In this document: piece by piece, positions 4,240-6,451 of the stretch | Position numbering within the stretch: the stretch's first letter is position 1 | Layout of the letters: each line of letters begins with the position of its first letter | Assembly: GCA_026785745.1 (NCBI GenBank) | Contig: JAJAZO010000299.1 | Span: 1-6,451 of the forward strand | DNA from: Chitinophagaceae bacterium | GTDB lineage: Bacteria; Bacteroidota; Bacteroidia; Chitinophagales; Chitinophagaceae | Length of the DNA: 6,451 nucleotides | Reading direction: 5' to 3' | Notes under the pieces: generated by a model | What the model was told of the DNA's origin: nothing | What the model saw: only the letters and a program-made list of their open reading frames with translations | The model's database searches: none | Made by a program: the position numbers and the translations under genes

Positions 4240-5793
4240 CTATTTGTTAGTTGATAAATCATATAAATATGCTGCCGCTTCCGAACTTTCTGTGCCACCG
4301 TGTGGGTCTGGGATTTTTCCAATCTCTTTTCCAATCACAGTTCCGAGATAAGTTTTTATGCTATCGGGGAATGGCTGCTTTTCTGTCCATTGCGAAAAGA
4401 TAAACCAAACCCTTTTATTGCCTTTTAAAGAATCCAATTGACGCAGGTGGGGTTCGATTGTGTTGTAATTGCCACCAACACGATACGCTGTAAAGCCTTC
4501 TTTAGCACCATAAAAATTTAGTGCATGTCGTGTTTTAAAGTAGACAAATAATATGTCGCCGTGTTGCCACTGTTTTTTTAACTCATGCAAAACAAGTTGA
4601 GTAGGTTGGGCGTTAAATGGCGGTCTTTCTGTTTTACTAAATATAGTTATAAGCAGTATAGGTAAAGCAATGGCTAGACTTAACGCAGTTGTAACAGCAG
4701 ATGGAAATAATCGGGGTATCCATTTTTGTAAAGCCTGTATACCGGCGATGCCGCTTATCACCAATGGCCAGGTGGCGTATACTGCTACTCTTGAATCAAA
4801 GGGCAATACCCTGAAAATGGAAAGCAACAAAGCTGTGATTAAAGGGGTAAATAAAATAAGAACAAGAGATTTGTATTTTTTACCGAGATAAATAATTCCG
4901 GGAACAGACAAAATAAGCAATACCACGGAAATGAATTTAATGGAGGGGTAAACATCCTGCATCCAGAATGTGAGAAAAAAATTAAGTTCTTTTTTCAATC
5001 CTGATAAAATCCAGCTCAATCCTTCGCCAATATTGTTAAGTGGAATAAATCCCCGTGACCAGTAATTGCTCATATCGGCTTGCACAGTAGTGCTGATAAT
5101 ATATTTTGCATACAGCGCTACAAGCAAACAAGCAATGCCCCAGACAAAAGCAATTAAATAAAAAGATTGCTTTGATAAATTAATATGTTTTTTAAGCAAA
5201 CTTGTAAAAACTACGGCAAGTACCAAAGGGGCAATAACTATGGCAGGCAAGGAGCAAAGTATTAATATAAAACCGCCAATGGCAATAAGCCAAACGGTTA
5301 ATTTTTTTAAATCAGGTTTCATTAATTGCAAGGCAGACCAGACAATAAATAGCGATGCTGTTATATCACCGGAATATTGCTTGGCTTCGCCGCCATAAAA
5401 CCATAAGGAAACACTGCCGACGCATAATGTAAATACGCTAAATAATGCAATGCCTTTAAAAAGTTGTTTGCTGATATTTAAAAACAACAACAAGGAGATC
5501 AGCGAAAAGATTAAAGGAAACAAACGATAAGCATGGTCATTAACACCTATAATAACTGTAGAAAGTTTTTCTAACAATAAAAATCCAACTGGGGCAATCT
5601 GATTATAATCCAAAGATTGAGTAGCTAACTGATAGAAACTATGATCCCTTACATTTAATGCACAAGTCAATTCGTCAAACCACATGGAAGTGCGAAAAAA
5701 GAAATGGTTTAAATGTAAAATGATTGCTGTTACTAAAATGAGTAGCAGCCAAAAGTCAATATGCTTGTAATTAATAAGTCTTGCTTTCTTCAT
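4240..5793 (-). CDS. GT39/ArnT-like integral membrane glycosyltransferase
   Basis: This 517-residue polytopic membrane protein has the GT-C fold layout of the PMT_2/ArnT-like glycosyltransferases, which move a sugar from a polyprenyl-phosphate donor to an acceptor on the outer face of the inner membrane. The first helix (about 13-31) is followed by SMWFDELTCAL, whose Asp40-Glu41 pair is the expected catalytic acidic motif in the first periplasmic loop. APVGF (67-71) and YGGEAKQYSGD (133-143) are conserved-looking loop motifs. Further helices lie at about 87-106, 114-132, 164-197, 210-230, 288-304, 308-327, 338-356 and 367-385. A soluble tail of about 130 residues follows. The length fits the family. 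Start at 5793 (MKKARLINYKH). No other polysaccharide gene is adjacent, so the acceptor is unknown. Confidence 0.85.
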   Translation of the reverse strand: MKKARLINYKHIDFWLLLILVTAIILHLNHFFFRTSMWFDELTCALNVRDHSFYQLATQSLDYNQIAPVGFLLLEKLSTVIIGVNDHAYRLFPLIFSLISLLLFLNISKQLFKGIALFSVFTLCVGSVSLWFYGGEAKQYSGDITASLFIVWSALQLMKPDLKKLTVWLIAIGGFILILCSLPAIVIAPLVLAVVFTSLLKKHINLSKQSFYLIAFVWGIACLLVALYAKYIISTTVQADMSNYWSRGFIPLNNIGEGLSWILSGLKKELNFFLTFWMQDVYPSIKFISVVLLILSVPGIIYLGKKYKSLVLILFTPLITALLLSIFRVLPFDSRVAVYATWPLVISGIAGIQALQKWIPRLFPSAVTTALSLAIALPILLITIFSKTERPPFNAQPTQLVLHELKKQWQHGDILFVYFKTRHALNFYGAKEGFTAYRVGGNYNTIEPHLRQLDSLKGNKRVWFIFSQWTEKQPFPDSIKTYLGTVIGKEIGKIPDPHGGTESSEAAAYLYDLSTNK

Positions 5794-5930
5794 TTGCTGA
5801 TAATGCTGGTGTTATTAAATGGATTTTGTCAACAAGGTTGCCGGTAATGTTCAGGTATTGCTACTGTACAAGTTTCAATGTCCTGCACCGCATTTTGGCT
5901 TTGTTAGTGGCTTGTGTTCTATTCTATTTT
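5794..5930. other. Intergenic spacer before the glycosyltransferase gene
   Basis: 137 bp separate the end of the dehydrogenase from the glycosyltransferase start on the - strand. No TAnnTTTG box, hairpin terminator or open frame of note was found. The block is somewhat richer in G+C than its flanks at about 5835-5915, with a smooth, non-coding look. It could belong to a dispersed repeat, which cannot be tested here. Confidence 0.3.
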
Positions 5931-6451
5931 TTAGGTTAAGGTTATTACTACGTTACCTGTTTTTTGTCCTGTTTCCACAAACTTGTAAGCCTCTACAATT
6001 TGTTCTAATGTGTATCGTCTGTCAATTACAGGTTTATACTTGCCAGTTTCCACTAATTCTTTTAAGAAAACAACATCTTCCTTACTAATTGTGGGAATAG
6101 GGAATAATACTTTTTTGCCACTAAATAGTGGGGTTATAAGTGCTAAAAATATATTTTCAGCGTTTTTTCCGAGTTCTGTTGACATGTATATACCGCTTTT
6201 ATTGAGCAATGGTTTACATTGTTTAAATGAACTTTTGCCAACGGCATCAAACACTACGTCAAATGTCTGGCTTATTTTTGTAAAGTCTTGTTTAGTGTAA
6301 TCAATTACCACGTTAGCTCCCAATGATTTTACCAGTTCTACATTTTTAGTATCGCATACAGCCGTAACCTCTGCACCAAAATATTTTACCAGTTGCACAG
6401 CTGCTGAACCAATAGCGCCTGTTGCTCCATTAATCAAAATTTTTTTGTCCA
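5931..6451 (-). CDS. Medium-chain (quinone oxidoreductase-type) NAD(P)-dependent dehydrogenase, partial
   Basis: This is the C-terminal part, about 172 residues, of a zinc-independent-looking medium-chain dehydrogenase/reductase of about 310-330 residues. The frame is open to the right edge, reading DKKILINGATGAIGSAAVQL at its visible start, so the true start lies outside the window. A TTG at 6437 is not the start. GATGAIG is the Rossmann-fold dinucleotide-binding motif. SLGANVVIDYT and FDVVFDAVGKSSF are the typical next strands of the cofactor domain. KYKPVIDRRYTLEQIVEAY and the ending VETGQKTGNVVITLT form the family's C-terminus, returning to the catalytic domain. Such enzymes reduce quinones or enones with NADPH in the cytoplasm, but the exact substrate is not shown. 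It is upstream of the glycosyltransferase gene, on the same strand, 137 bp apart. Confidence 0.9.
   Translation of the reverse strand, partial: DKKILINGATGAIGSAAVQLVKYFGAEVTAVCDTKNVELVKSLGANVVIDYTKQDFTKISQTFDVVFDAVGKSSFKQCKPLLNKSGIYMSTELGKNAENIFLALITPLFSGKKVLFPIPTISKEDVVFLKELVETGKYKPVIDRRYTLEQIVEAYKFVETGQKTGNVVITLT

Noticed and set aside
5819..6088. 89-codon open frame on the + strand
   Set aside because: It overlaps the dehydrogenase on the other strand and the spacer, and its product is Leu/Phe/Cys-rich without features.

Overview
The window looks like a chromosomal stretch from a member of the Bacteroidota, most likely the Chitinophagaceae or a close relative. The reasons are the low G+C content with AT-rich spacers, the lack of obvious Shine-Dalgarno sites, and a perfect TAnnTTTG (-7 type) promoter box. 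It also has a remnant of a type IX secretion (gliding-motility) C-terminal sorting domain, short lipoprotein and signal peptides of Bacteroidota style, and a DUF1801 gene between two acetyltransferase genes. No rRNA, tRNA, CRISPR array or intact mobile element was seen.

Layout. At the left, on the + strand, are an intact small lipoprotein gene (21-464) and an intact RimJ/RimL-type GNAT acetyltransferase (506-1054). A DUF1801-family gene (1064-1413) follows with one frameshift. A second GNAT gene (1423-1865) follows with a Trp-to-TGA nonsense codon and a frameshift near its end. These last three genes are 9 bp apart and read as one operon. Next come an intact secreted hypothetical protein (1899-2381) and a decayed type IX secreted protein (2478-2896). 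The latter keeps a broken signal peptide and a worn C-terminal sorting domain, with the middle missing.

On the - strand, 2953-3243 encodes an intact stand-alone CBM48/isoamylase-early-set (glycogen-binding-like) protein, with a 7-2-7 palindrome about 50 bp upstream. The region 3244-3718 is mostly non-coding and holds one doubtful 67-codon ORF. On the + strand, 3719-3802 looks like a broken lipoprotein leader. An antitoxin-like small gene (3839-4030) follows, with a promoter box but an internal stop and no toxin beside it.

The right third is intact and on the - strand: a GT39/ArnT-like membrane glycosyltransferase (4240-5793), and the C-terminal half of a medium-chain quinone-oxidoreductase-type dehydrogenase (5931 to the right edge).

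The genes do not form one pathway. The main result is a dense cluster of broken genes, three to five lesion-bearing loci between 1064 and 4030, set among intact housekeeping or accessory genes. I found no convincing new system. The points most worth checking are whether the lesions are real or sequencing errors, and the palindrome in front of the CBM48 gene.
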